Shown: positions 24,982 to 34,259, numbered from the stretch's first letter. The stretch is DNA of 64,000 bases from Chryseobacterium aurantiacum (GCF_003020585.1 NZ_PXUE01000008.1:1-64000), one strand, 5' to 3'. The notes: generated by a model not told the origin, from the letters alone. Numbers and translations are program-made.

Positions 24982-26436
24982 CTAGGACTTCTTTATAATT
25001 TTAGATAGGATGGCTTTTTCCTTGAAAGCTACCAGGCAAAAGAAGAGTACCAAAAGAAGGTTTCCTACCAGATAATTGGTTCTGAACTCATAAAAAGATA
25101 GTAATGAACAAGCGATGGTAAAAGTTAAATACATTAATATCTTTCCAGTATTATAATGAATAGGATACTGCTTCTGCCCCCATACATAGGAAATGATCAT
25201 CATGGACATGAAAGTAATTAATGCAGCCATAGCACTTGCCCAATACCCATACTCCGGAATGAAAAGGAAGTTGATAAGAATGGTAATACATGCTCCGATT
25301 ACGGATATATACAAACCTACTCTTGTCTGGTCAGATAGTTTATACCATATAGAAAGGTTAAGATAAATACCCAGGAATAATGCCCCAAGCATTACGAACG
25401 GAATGATTTCAATCCCCTCATAATACAACGGATTTCTTAAATATTTTTCTGAAATCCATTGAAGATTCACCATAAGACCCATATAAATAATACAGCTGCA
25501 GATGACAAAAACATCCATCAAAACAGCATACGTTTTATGAGAATCTTTGTTCTTAAAACTGGAAAAGAAATAAGGTTCAATACCCAATTGGTAAGCTTGT
25601 CTGAAAACAGTAATAAAGGTTGCTATTTTATAAACAGCTCCGTACACTCCAATCTGATGGCGTGCTTCTTCTTCTGGGAGTAAATATTTTAAAAATTGTC
25701 TGTCAAGAGTTTGATTGACAATACCTGCTAACCCGGCAATCATAACCGGCCAGGAATAATTCATAATTCTCTTCCATAAGCTGAAATCAAATTTTGAAAT
25801 GCTAAAGCTTAAAAATTCTTTTCCAACAATTAAAAGAGTAATGATACTTTGGATCAGATTGGCTATAAAAACGTACCCAACACCAAAATCGGGATTGTAT
25901 TTTAAACCTAATATTCCCTCCGGATGATTAGGGAGCCATCTGATAAAGAACAAAACAAGAAGGAAGTAAACCACCGAGCCGGCTACCTTTGAAAACATAT
26001 ATTTAAAAGGTTTGCCCTGAAGCCTTAGTATGGCTGACGGAATTGTTGAGAAAGCGTCCAGTGATAGGATAAACAGGAAAATAATCAGGTAGTTGACCTG
26101 ATCCGGAGTTTCAAAGGCCTCTGCCAGCTGAAACCTGAATACATATCCCAAAATAAGATAAATGAGCCCCATGCTGATGATACTTACCGAGCATGTGGAA
26201 ATCAGTGTTTTCTTGTCTATATTATCTTCCTGTGCAAATCGGAAGAAAGAGGTTTCCATACCATGAGTAAGTAATACAGTAATTACTCCTGCAATGGAAT
26301 ACCAGTCTACAAACGGTGACGAAGCAGCAGGTCCGAAAGCTTTTGTGACAATCGGAGCGATAATAAAAGGGAAAATACGGACCAATACAGAACTAAGTCC
26401 ATATACCGCTGTTTGCCCGAATAATTTCTTATACAA
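24982..26436 (-). CDS. Polysaccharide/lipid-linked sugar flippase (Wzx/MATE-like)
   Basis: This protein of about 484 residues has about 14 membrane spans and belongs to the MOP exporter superfamily; it probably flips lipid-linked sugar units. The TTG at 26436 gives the N terminus LYKKLFGQTAVYGLSSVL, which resembles the usual start in related bacteria. An ATG at 26496 would add 20 residues that look non-native. The nucleotidyltransferase gene follows. No glycosyltransferase cluster is seen nearby. Confidence 0.85.
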   Translation of the reverse strand: MYKKLFGQTAVYGLSSVLVRIFPFIIAPIVTKAFGPAASSPFVDWYSIAGVITVLLTHGMETSFFRFAQEDNIDKKTLISTCSVSIISMGLIYLILGYVFRFQLAEAFETPDQVNYLIIFLFILSLDAFSTIPSAILRLQGKPFKYMFSKVAGSVVYFLLVLFFIRWLPNHPEGILGLKYNPDFGVGYVFIANLIQSIITLLIVGKEFLSFSISKFDFSLWKRIMNYSWPVMIAGLAGIVNQTLDRQFLKYLLPEEEARHQIGVYGAVYKIATFITVFRQAYQLGIEPYFFSSFKNKDSHKTYAVLMDVFVICSCIIYMGLMVNLQWISEKYLRNPLYYEGIEIIPFVMLGALFLGIYLNLSIWYKLSDQTRVGLYISVIGACITILINFLFIPEYGYWASAMAALITFMSMMIISYVWGQKQYPIHYNTGKILMYLTFTIACSLLSFYEFRTNYLVGNLLLVLFFCLVAFKEKAILSKIIKKS

Positions 26437-26528
26437 TTCGAAAATTTTTATGCAAATGTAAATATTTAGAAATTGATTTATTACGAGTGATATCAAAATT
26501 CATTCATAAACCTTAATTTTGCTATTTA

Positions 26529-26617
26529 TAGAAGCTAGATATTAGAAGTTAGAATTTTGTAATTCCATTTTTAACTTAAAAATTTCTCTAGTTTCCAGTA
26601 TCTAATCTATAATTTCT
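26529..26617. repeat. Imperfect palindromic array of TAGA/TCTA words
   Basis: The left half has TAGAAGCTAGATATTAGAAG and the right half has TCTAATCTATAATTTCTA. About 13 of 18 outer bases pair. It fills the space between the divergent flippase and pyrC genes, and differs in words from the paa repeats but has a similar design. Confidence 0.6.
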
Positions 26618-26627
26618 AAAAAGTAAA

Positions 26628-27965
26628 ATGAAAACCCTTATCAAAAACGTAAACATCGTAAACGAAGGAAAAGTCTTTGAGAGCGATATCTTAATAGAAA
26701 ATGATTTAATCTCTAAAATAGCTTCCGGTATTTCTGAGGGGGCAGATCAGATTATTGATGGTTCCGGAAAGTATCTTCTGCCTGGAGTAATTGATGATCA
26801 GGTGCATTTTCGTGATCCGGGCTTAACGCACAAAGGTGATATTGAAACTGAATCAAGATCAGCTATTGCGGGAGGAATAACCAGCTTTATCGATCAGCCA
26901 AATACTGTTCCTAATGCTGTTACTCAGGAATTATTAGCAGACAAATATGAAATAGCCTCCCATAAAGCTTATGCGAATTATGGTTTTATGATGGGAGGAA
27001 CAAATGATAATCTTGAGGAGGTCTTAAAGACGAATCCTAGAAATGTTCCGGGAATTAAATTATTTCTGGGTTCATCCACAGGAAATATGTTGGTTGACAA
27101 CCCTGAAACATTAGAAAATATCTTCAGTAATACCCAAATGCTGATTGCAGTTCATTGTGAAGATGAAGCTACTATTAGAGCCAATACTCAAAAGTATGTT
27201 GATGAATATGGCGAAGATATTCCTGTTAAGTTTCATCATTTGATCAGAAGTGAAGAGGCTTGCTATAAATCTTCTTCCAAGGCTATTGAACTGGCTCAGA
27301 AAACAGGAGCAAGACTGCACGTTTTCCATCTTTCTACCGCTAAGGAAATGGAGCTTTTCAGAAATGATATTCCTTTGAAGGATAAAAAGATCACCGCTGA
27401 GGTTTGTGTTCATCATTTAACATTCACCAATGAAGATTATGAAACGAAGGGAGGCTTAATTAAGTGGAACCCTGCCGTAAAAACACAAAAAGATAAAGAT
27501 GCTTTGTGGGAAGCCCTTCTTGATGACAGAATTGATGTAATTGCCACAGATCATGCACCACATACAGCAGAGGAAAAACAGAATGTATACACAAAATGCC
27601 CATCAGGAGCACCATTGGTACAACATTCATTAGTTGTGATGCTGGAAAACTATCAGAATGGTAAAATTTCTCTTGAAAAAATTGTGGAAAAGATGTGCCA
27701 CAACCCAGCCATTCTTTTCAAGGTAGAGAAGAGAGGGTTTGTAAAAGAAGGATATAAAGCAGATCTTGTGTTGGTAGATTTAAATGAAAACTGGATTGTT
27801 TCCAAAGAGAATTTACTTTACAAATGTGGTTGGAGCCCGTTGGAGGGAATGAGTTTCCATTCTAAAGTTACCCATACTTTTGTAAATGGCCATTTGGTAT
27901 ATGATAATGGGAAAATTGCTGAAGAGAAATTCGGAGAAAGATTACTTTTTGAAGCAAGAGATTAG
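26628..27965 (+). CDS. pyrC: Dihydroorotase, class I
   Basis: This 445-residue amidohydrolase cyclises carbamoyl aspartate in pyrimidine synthesis. Metal-site motifs are DDQVHFRDPG (55-64), KLFLGSSTG (Lys to be carboxylated), HCED, HLST and ATDHAPH. The first metal His of the usual HxH is Gln here (Q58-V59-H60); I recall this as common in Bacteroidetes enzymes, but did not check. A strong terminator follows, and the gene is alone. Confidence 0.92.
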   Translation: MKTLIKNVNIVNEGKVFESDILIENDLISKIASGISEGADQIIDGSGKYLLPGVIDDQVHFRDPGLTHKGDIETESRSAIAGGITSFIDQPNTVPNAVTQELLADKYEIASHKAYANYGFMMGGTNDNLEEVLKTNPRNVPGIKLFLGSSTGNMLVDNPETLENIFSNTQMLIAVHCEDEATIRANTQKYVDEYGEDIPVKFHHLIRSEEACYKSSSKAIELAQKTGARLHVFHLSTAKEMELFRNDIPLKDKKITAEVCVHHLTFTNEDYETKGGLIKWNPAVKTQKDKDALWEALLDDRIDVIATDHAPHTAEEKQNVYTKCPSGAPLVQHSLVVMLENYQNGKISLEKIVEKMCHNPAILFKVEKRGFVKEGYKADLVLVDLNENWIVSKENLLYKCGWSPLEGMSFHSKVTHTFVNGHLVYDNGKIAEEKFGERLLFEARD

Positions 27966-28026
27966 TAAAACAAAATTGAAGAATATAGTCTCGAATTAAC
28001 TTGAGATTATTATGATAAATCAATAG

Positions 28027-28054
28027 GAGCGGGCTTTAGCCCGCTCTTTTATTT
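28027..28054 (+). terminator. Rho-independent terminator after pyrC
   Basis: GAGCGGGCT (28027-28035) pairs with AGCCCGCTC (28038-28046), followed by TTTTATTTT. Confidence 0.88.
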
Positions 28055-28095
28055 TAAAATCTTCTACTGGGTTTAACTAAAATTTATTTTTATAT

Positions 28096-28163
28096 CTCGC
28101 AGATCTAGGAGATTACGCAGATTTTAAAACTCAATCATCTGCTAAATCCGCAAAATCTGCGAG
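28096..28163. repeat. Intergenic palindromic element with CTCGCAGAT ends
   Basis: Perfect 9-base ends CTCGCAGAT (28096-28104) and ATCTGCGAG (28155-28163) enclose inner copies of CGCAGAT and ATCTGC. I recall similar elements between genes in related bacteria. It lies just after the GH92 stop and could act as its 3-prime hairpin. Confidence 0.75.
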
Positions 28164-28169
28164 AATATT

Positions 28170-30467
28170 TTACTTCTTCGCTTTGCTTCCCATATAGAAC
28201 GTAAGTTTTCCTCCATTCATAATTTCAGAATGTTTCAATGTGAAATCTTTAATCACTTTTCCATTGAGAAGAATCTTTTGAACATATACATTTTTAGGAC
28301 CTTGATTGATGGCTTCTATTTCAAAAATCTTTCCGTTTTCAAGGTTTAAAACAGCATGATCAATAGCAGGACTACCGATGGAATAGTCTTCTGAACCCGG
28401 TGCAACAGGGTAAAAACCAAGGGAACTCAGAATATACCACGCACTCATTTGTCCGGTATCATCATTTCCTCCCAATCCGTCAGGAGTTGCCTTGTATTGC
28501 ATTTCAAGAATATGGCGGATCTGTGATTGAGTTTTCCAGGGTTGCCCTGCCCAGTTATAAAGATAAGCTACATGGTGTGCCGGTTCATTTCCGTGAACAT
28601 ATCCACCAATGATTCCTTCTCTTGTAATGTCTTCTGTATCTGCGAAAAATTCGTCAGACAAATGCATGGAAAACAGTTCATCCAGTTTTGAAGCAAACTT
28701 CTTTTTGCCTCCCATCAGCTGAATAAGCTCTTCAGGGTTGTGAGGAACAAAGAAACTGTAGTTCCAGGAGTTTCCTTCAATAAAGCCTTGTCCGTGGGTA
28801 CTCAATACATCAAAATCCTTTTTGAAGCTTCCATCTGCCAGCCTTGGGCGCATGAAACCTATTGTTTTGTCAAAGTTATTCTTCCAGTTTTCAGAACGCT
28901 TGATAAACTGATTGTATATTTCTGTCTCTCCCAAATGTTTTGCCAATTGAGCAATAGCCCAGTCGTCATAGGCATATTCTAAGGTATTTGAAACTGATGT
29001 TCCATTTTTTTCTGCAGGAATATAACCTAGATCAATATATTGCCCGATGCCCTCATAATCTCTTTTGTTGGCAGTTTCTACGCAGGCTTTCAAGGCTTCT
29101 TTAGGATCGCCATTATAATTTCCTTTGATAATGGCGTCTGCAACAACACTTACACTATGATAGCCGCTCATGCACCAGTTATCATTGGCATAATGTGACC
29201 AAATAGGTAACATTTTCATGGAAAATTGATCGTAGTGAGCCATCATTGATCTCACCATATCGTTATTTCGCTTGGGCTGGATGATGTTAAAAAATGGATG
29301 TAGTGCCCGATAAGTATCCCATAAGGAGAATGTGGTATAGTTGGTGAAACCATTTGCTTTATGAATATTTTGATCCAAACCTTTATACTCTCCATTAGCA
29401 TCCATATAAACTGTAGGATTGATAAAGGTGTGATAAATAGCCGTATAAAAATTAGTTTTTTCGGATTCGGAACCTTTAATGACAATTTTATTTAATTCTT
29501 TGTTCCAATTTTCCTGTGCCATCGCTTTCACCTGATCAAAAGATAGACTTCCTGCCTCTTTTTCAAGGTTTTCCATGGCATTGGCCTGGCTTACGGGTGA
29601 GATGGCAAGTTTAACTTCAATGGCCTCATTTTCCTGAGTGTCAAAATCAAAATACATTTTCAGATTCTTGCCGGCGATTTCCGGAAAGTTCTTGGTTTGA
29701 TCAAATTTTCTCCAAAATCCTTTATAAACTTGCTTTTCATCATAGTTTTTCTGGCCATAAGACTTGAATGGCTTTGAAAATTTCATGGCAAAATAAACCG
29801 TTTTGGTTCTTGCCCATCCATTGGTTTGTCGGTATCCTGTGATGGTGTTATTGTTTTCTACGCGAGCATAGGTCCAGACGTTTTTTCCATCATAATTGTA
29901 AATGCCCGCCATCAAATCCAAAATAATATGGGCCTGATCTGACTTGGGGAAAGTATAACGATGAACACCAACTCTTGTGGTTGCCGTTAATTCTGCTAAA
30001 ATATGATGGTCATCAAGTTTTACTTTGTAGTACCCGGCTTCTGCTGTTTCATTTTGGTGAGTAAATTTACTTCTGTAGCCATTTTCAGGATGAGAAGACG
30101 TTCCGGGATTAAGTTGAAGTTTTCCAACCGTAGGCATGATGAGGAAATCTCCCAAATCAGAATGTCCCGTCCCGCTAAAGTGAGTAGAACTAAAGCCTAC
30201 AATGGTTTTGTCTTCGTAGCGATACCCTGCACAGTATTTATAAACTTCACCATTATATTTGCCGTTAAGTTCATAGGAAATGCTATCTGTTTCAGGGCTT
30301 AACTGAACAGCTCCAAAGGGTACTGTGGCCCCGGGATAGGTATGTCCCATTTTTTCAGTCCCAATAAGAGGATTGACATATTGTATTAATTTTTCAAATT
30401 TTTGAGCTTTATAATGTAGGCTCAAAAATAAAAGAAACAGAAAAACAGTAGTTCTGTGATTTTTCAT
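28170..30467 (-). CDS. GH92 alpha-mannosidase, exported
   Basis: The 765-residue protein has a signal peptide (TTVFLFLLFLSLHYKAQ). It begins VNPLIGTEKMGHTYPGATVPFGAVQLSPET, typical of GH92, and has the late signature GLGGNDDTGQMSAWYILSSLGFYPVAPG. GH92 enzymes are Ca-dependent exo-alpha-mannosidases that trim N-glycan-type mannans. No SusCD pair is near, so it is not in an obvious polysaccharide utilisation locus. It follows a two-component system gene pair on the same strand (71-base gap). Confidence 0.92.
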   Translation of the reverse strand: MKNHRTTVFLFLLFLSLHYKAQKFEKLIQYVNPLIGTEKMGHTYPGATVPFGAVQLSPETDSISYELNGKYNGEVYKYCAGYRYEDKTIVGFSSTHFSGTGHSDLGDFLIMPTVGKLQLNPGTSSHPENGYRSKFTHQNETAEAGYYKVKLDDHHILAELTATTRVGVHRYTFPKSDQAHIILDLMAGIYNYDGKNVWTYARVENNNTITGYRQTNGWARTKTVYFAMKFSKPFKSYGQKNYDEKQVYKGFWRKFDQTKNFPEIAGKNLKMYFDFDTQENEAIEVKLAISPVSQANAMENLEKEAGSLSFDQVKAMAQENWNKELNKIVIKGSESEKTNFYTAIYHTFINPTVYMDANGEYKGLDQNIHKANGFTNYTTFSLWDTYRALHPFFNIIQPKRNNDMVRSMMAHYDQFSMKMLPIWSHYANDNWCMSGYHSVSVVADAIIKGNYNGDPKEALKACVETANKRDYEGIGQYIDLGYIPAEKNGTSVSNTLEYAYDDWAIAQLAKHLGETEIYNQFIKRSENWKNNFDKTIGFMRPRLADGSFKKDFDVLSTHGQGFIEGNSWNYSFFVPHNPEELIQLMGGKKKFASKLDELFSMHLSDEFFADTEDITREGIIGGYVHGNEPAHHVAYLYNWAGQPWKTQSQIRHILEMQYKATPDGLGGNDDTGQMSAWYILSSLGFYPVAPGSEDYSIGSPAIDHAVLNLENGKIFEIEAINQGPKNVYVQKILLNGKVIKDFTLKHSEIMNGGKLTFYMGSKAKK

Positions 30468-30538
30468 TAATGGTAGTTTTTCAAAGATTAAAATTAATTA
30501 AAATCATCATTTGCTGTTTTATTTTAGCTAGAATTTGT

Positions 30539-31228
30539 TCAATATTTATTTTTTTCAGAAAAGCGGAAACCTATTCCATGCAGGTTTTCGATCAGTATAT
30601 TTTGTTCATCAGCCAGAACTTTTCGTAATCTGGAAATAAATACATCCAGACTTCGTCCCATAAAATAGTCATCATCGCCCCAAATGGCTTTCAGGATATC
30701 CTGTCTTTTCAGGACTGTATTTTTATTGCGGATAAAATATAAAAGCAGTTCAGATTCTCTTTGGGTAAGGCTAATCGTATGGTTGGCTTCCTGCAAAGTA
30801 TAGTTTTGGGGATCAAAGTTATACTTCCCGACCTTATAGTTTGAAGAATGGACGTTCGTTTTCTTTGAACGTTTCAGGAAAACTTCAATTTTCAAAATCA
30901 GTTCTTCTATACTGAATGGTTTTACCAGATAATCATCAGCTCCTATTTTGAGACCTTTGATACGATCTTCTTTTAAAGCTTTGGCGGAAATAAAAATAAT
31001 AGGAATATCAGCGTTTTTACTGCGGATTTGCTCAGCCACTTCAAATCCGTTTAGTTCGGGCATCATAATATCCAGCAGACAAATATCGAAACTTTGAATA
31101 TTAAATGCTTCAAGGGCAGATTTTCCATCCGAATAACAGTTGATGTCATAGTAAGTTTCCAGGCTGTCCTGTATCAGGAAAGCGATAGTTTCGTCATCTT
31201 CTGCATATAAAATTTTAGATTTCTCCAT
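30539..31228 (-). CDS. OmpR-family response regulator (system 1)
   Basis: The 229-residue protein has a receiver domain (acidic DDE at 11-13, phospho-Asp D53 in LLDIMMPELNG, Lys in YLVKPFS) and a C-terminal winged helix (RESELLLYFIRNKNTVLKRQDIL ... VFISRLRKVL). It is the likely partner of the sensor kinase 11 bases upstream. Candidate targets are the TTAAC direct repeats at 32533-32575. The signal is unknown. Confidence 0.92.
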   Translation of the reverse strand: MEKSKILYAEDDETIAFLIQDSLETYYDINCYSDGKSALEAFNIQSFDICLLDIMMPELNGFEVAEQIRSKNADIPIIFISAKALKEDRIKGLKIGADDYLVKPFSIEELILKIEVFLKRSKKTNVHSSNYKVGKYNFDPQNYTLQEANHTISLTQRESELLLYFIRNKNTVLKRQDILKAIWGDDDYFMGRSLDVFISRLRKVLADEQNILIENLHGIGFRFSEKNKY

Positions 31229-31239
31229 ACTTATTCAAT

Positions 31240-32499
31240 TTAAAACGGGAAAAAGAGGGTTGTGGTAATTCCCGTGTCTGCATTATTCTCAACGGAAATT
31301 CTCCAGTTATGCTGCTGAACAACTTTCTTTACATAAAATAATCCTAATCCAAACCCATTCACCTCTTCACTTCTTTTAGTATTTACCCTGTAAAATTTTT
31401 CAAAAATATGAGGAATATTTTTAGCAGGAATACCTATTCCATTATCTTTAAATTTTAAATATAATCCTTTTGGATCTTTATAGGATGAAATGACAATCGT
31501 GGGCTTTGCTTCACAATACTTAATGGAATTATCTAAAATATTATAAATGATATTGGTGAAGTGAAATTCATCAGCCATTATTGAAGCACTGTTGTCAATT
31601 TCTATTTGAATGCTGAGGTCTTTGTCTTTTTGCAGCATAGCATCGGCAATCTCCTGAATAAAAGGAAGAAGTATGATTTTTTGAGGCTTTAATGACATTC
31701 CCGAAGCATCATTTTTAGCAAGATTCAAGATCTTTTCAATGTGGCTGTTAAGCTTGTAACTTTGATCAATAATGATGGAAGTATAGGTTTGAAGCTTAGT
31801 GTTTTCCTTTACTGCTTCCTGCTTGTTAAGTGCTTCTGATGCTAAAAGGATTGATGATAGGGGAGTTTTAAATTCATGGGTCATATTATTAATAAAATCA
31901 CGCTGCAATTCCGAGAATTTTTTCTGTTGAATGATTGTATAGATAGAATAAACATATACCAAAAGAATGATGATAAGGGCAAATGTAAGCAAATACCAGA
32001 ATCTTAGTGAACTGATCAGATACGTGGTTTTGTCTGGAAAACGTATAGAGAAATAATAGATCAGGTTTTTATGTTTTGGAAAATTGATCACCTTATTACT
32101 TGGACTTTCCTGATGGGTAGTCATATATTTTCCATAAATCATTTTATCACTGTGGCAGTTATATAGTGCATACACATAATCGGTATTGATTTGAAAACGG
32201 GTGAATTCTGTTTTCAGATAATATTCAAGAACTACAGGGTGAAACTCATTGTTAATATTAACCACATAATAATCATTGGCAATATTCTGAACAGGATTTT
32301 CAGTAAAAGAATTTTTTCCTCCGGATAGTTTTTCTGCTACCTCCATTAAAGCAATATTCACTTTCTGATCAAATTTCTTGTCTTCAAGATTATAAGCCTG
32401 GCGAGTCCACATCAGCTGGGCTATTAAAATTCCAATAATAGCTATAAACCCCAGCGTAATGATGATATTGAGTTTTTTGATTTTCATTTTCCAGAACAA
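31240..32499 (-). CDS. Membrane sensor histidine kinase (system 1)
   Basis: The 419-residue kinase has two membrane spans (about 9-30 and about 167-187), a periplasmic region of about 135 residues with a single Cys (NCHSDK), a HisKA box INNMTHEFKTPLSSI (His about 211) and an ATPase domain (N box near NILDNSIKYC, then DNGIGIPAKNIPHIFEKFYR and GFGLGLFYVKKVV). The start at 32499 may be trimmed to the ATG 12 bases on. It pairs with the downstream regulator gene. Confidence 0.92.
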   Translation of the reverse strand: MFWKMKIKKLNIIITLGFIAIIGILIAQLMWTRQAYNLEDKKFDQKVNIALMEVAEKLSGGKNSFTENPVQNIANDYYVVNINNEFHPVVLEYYLKTEFTRFQINTDYVYALYNCHSDKMIYGKYMTTHQESPSNKVINFPKHKNLIYYFSIRFPDKTTYLISSLRFWYLLTFALIIILLVYVYSIYTIIQQKKFSELQRDFINNMTHEFKTPLSSILLASEALNKQEAVKENTKLQTYTSIIIDQSYKLNSHIEKILNLAKNDASGMSLKPQKIILLPFIQEIADAMLQKDKDLSIQIEIDNSASIMADEFHFTNIIYNILDNSIKYCEAKPTIVISSYKDPKGLYLKFKDNGIGIPAKNIPHIFEKFYRVNTKRSEEVNGFGLGLFYVKKVVQQHNWRISVENNADTGITTTLFFPF

Positions 32500-32532
32500 T
32501 ATTATCCAAAAATATCTATTAATCTTTTATCA

Positions 32533-32575
32533 TTAACAACTTGTTAACAAATGTTTGATAGCAGTTAACAAGTTG
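32533..32575 (+). promoter_or_regulatory. TTAAC direct repeats, candidate OmpR-type regulator site
   Basis: TTAACA at 32533 and 32544 are 11 bases apart, and another lies at 32565 (21 further). The same bases include a perfect 12-base inverted repeat CAACTTGTTAAC (32537-32548) and GTTAACAAGTTG (32564-32575). Spacing of 11 fits the OmpR/PhoB class. The last copy is at the -33 place of the promoter at 32592. Confidence 0.6.
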
Positions 32576-32591
32576 TAAGGCTTACGTGCTT

Positions 32592-32599
32592 TACATTTG
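32592..32599 (+). promoter_or_regulatory. Candidate -7 box of DUF1573 gene
   Basis: TACATTTG fits TAnnTTTG exactly. No good TTTG -33 box is seen at 19 bases; the regulator repeat ends there (TTAACAAGTTG, 32565-32575), which suggests activation by a bound regulator. A leader of about 55 bases precedes the ATG. Confidence 0.55.
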
Positions 32600-32659
32600 T
32601 GATATCATAACGAGAATAACAGTTTTCTTTATTATTTCTAACTATTAAAATTTATACTC

Positions 32660-33070
32660 ATGAAAAAATTAAAAATTACAGCAGTTTTAGCAGTTTTGGC
32701 TTTCTCTCCATTTTATGCCAATGTATTTTCAGGAGATACTCTTTCAATCGTAAATAGAGTTGCTGATGCTATCAAATGGAAATCAGAATCTATAGATGTA
32801 GGTAATATTCCTCAGGGAAAACCAAAAATTATCAGATTTGAATTTACCAATACAAGTTCAAAACCAATTATTATACAAAATGTAGCTCCTTCATGTGGAT
32901 GTACAACAGCAGATTATACTAAAACGCCTATTCAGCCTGGGAAAAAAGGATTTGTAGAAGCTAGCTACAATGCGGCAGCTGCAGGCCCATTCATGAAAAC
33001 GGTGAATGTTACAACCAGCGAGAGCAAAACACCTAAAACACTTTCTTTTAAAGGAACAGTTACTTCATAA
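32660..33070 (+). CDS. DUF1573 periplasmic protein
   Basis: The 136-residue exported protein has a signal peptide (cut about 22-25 near PFYANVFS). The DUF1573 immunoglobulin-like domain follows (IDVGNIPQGKPKIIRFEFTN, CGCTTADYTKTPIQPGKKG, then VNVTTSESKTPKTLSFKG). A vicinal CGCT motif is typical. The function is unknown; it is likely periplasmic or outer-membrane. It is divergent from the system 1 kinase, so it may be a target. Confidence 0.88.
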   Translation: MKKLKITAVLAVLAFSPFYANVFSGDTLSIVNRVADAIKWKSESIDVGNIPQGKPKIIRFEFTNTSSKPIIIQNVAPSCGCTTADYTKTPIQPGKKGFVEASYNAAAAGPFMKTVNVTTSESKTPKTLSFKGTVTS

Positions 33071-33090
33071 CTCATATTTCAATAGTAATT

Positions 33091-33127
33091 AAAAGCCGTT
33101 TCATCATGCTTGAAACGGCTTTTTTCT
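33091..33127 (+). terminator. Rho-independent terminator
   Basis: AAAAGCCGTTTCA (33091-33103) pairs with TGAAACGGCTTTT, followed by more T. Confidence 0.9.
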
Positions 33128-33269
33128 TATTACTATCTCCTGCATAATTTAAAAAAATGACGGGAAGAATAATTATATTAAATTTACATACAAAGTATCA
33201 TTGATTTTCTATAGGAATCTTTTACAGCCTGTAGAATTTATATTATATATTTATTAAAATAATTAAATT

Positions 33270-34151
33270 ATGAGCATGTATACACAGCCAATGTTGCGCG
33301 AAGGTGCACTGAAAGATAAAGTAGCGATTGTAACGGGAGGAGGAAGCGGTCTTGGAAAGGCAATGACCAAATATTTCCTTGAATTGGGTGCCAATGTGGT
33401 AATCACTTCCAGAAACCTTGAAAAACTACAGACTACAGCAAAAGAACTGGAAGATGAAACAGGTGGGAAAGTTCTTTGCGTTGCTTGTGATGTAAGAAAC
33501 TGGGATGAGGTGGAAGCAATGAAAGAAGCTACCATAAAGGAGTTTGGTAAAATTGATATCCTATTAAACAATGCTGCCGGAAACTTTATCTCTCCAACGG
33601 AAAAGCTAACCCATTCTGCCTTTGATTCTATCTTGGATATTGTTCTAAAAGGAACAAAAAACTGTACGCTTTCTGTAGGAAAACATTGGATAGATTCTAA
33701 AACACCAGGAACAGTGCTTAATATTGTAACAACCTATGCGTGGACGGGTTCTGCTTATGTAGTGCCATCTGCCTGTGCAAAAGCTGGAGTTTTGGCAATG
33801 ACCCGATCTTTGGCTGTAGAATGGGCGAAATATGGAATTCGTTTCAACGCAATTGCTCCGGGACCATTCCCTACAAAAGGGGCTTGGGACAGACTTCTTC
33901 CGGGAGATCTTCAGGAAAAATTTGATATGAAGAAAAAAGTTCCTTTGAGAAGAGTAGGAGAACATCAGGAGTTGGCTAACCTTGCTGCTTACCTTGTTTC
34001 AGATTATTCAGCGTATATGAATGGGGAAGTGGTAACTATTGATGGTGGCGAATGGCTTCAGGGGGCCGGAGAATTTAACATGCTTGAAGCAATCCCAAGT
34101 GAAATGTGGGATGCATTGGAGGCTATGATTAAAGCAAAGAAATCAAACTAG
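33270..34151 (+). CDS. SDR-family 2,4-dienoyl-CoA reductase (DECR1-like)
   Basis: The 293-residue NADPH-dependent reductase has the Rossmann loop TGGGSGLG (22-29) and NNAAGNF. The active site lacks the usual YxxxK: it has SACAK. The segment TYAWTGSAYVVPSACAKAGV is instead DECR1-like, with Tyr156 and Lys171 spaced by 15. So it probably reduces 2,4-dienoyl-CoA in beta-oxidation of unsaturated fatty acids. The C-terminal part FNMLEAIP is also usual in that family. It stands alone after DUF1573. Confidence 0.85.
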   Translation: MSMYTQPMLREGALKDKVAIVTGGGSGLGKAMTKYFLELGANVVITSRNLEKLQTTAKELEDETGGKVLCVACDVRNWDEVEAMKEATIKEFGKIDILLNNAAGNFISPTEKLTHSAFDSILDIVLKGTKNCTLSVGKHWIDSKTPGTVLNIVTTYAWTGSAYVVPSACAKAGVLAMTRSLAVEWAKYGIRFNAIAPGPFPTKGAWDRLLPGDLQEKFDMKKKVPLRRVGEHQELANLAAYLVSDYSAYMNGEVVTIDGGEWLQGAGEFNMLEAIPSEMWDALEAMIKAKKSN

Positions 34152-34203
34152 ATTAAGGCAAGGTTTAAAATCTGCAATAATTTAACAATATAATGATGTA
34201 AAT

Positions 34204-34236
34204 AAGACTTCTCTGTCACAGGGAAGTCTTATTTTT
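34204..34236 (+). terminator. Rho-independent terminator
   Basis: AAGACTTCTCTG and CAGGGAAGTCTT pair with one G-T, followed by ATTTTTG. Confidence 0.8.
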
Positions 34237-34259
34237 GTCTCAAATTGATAAAATAGACT

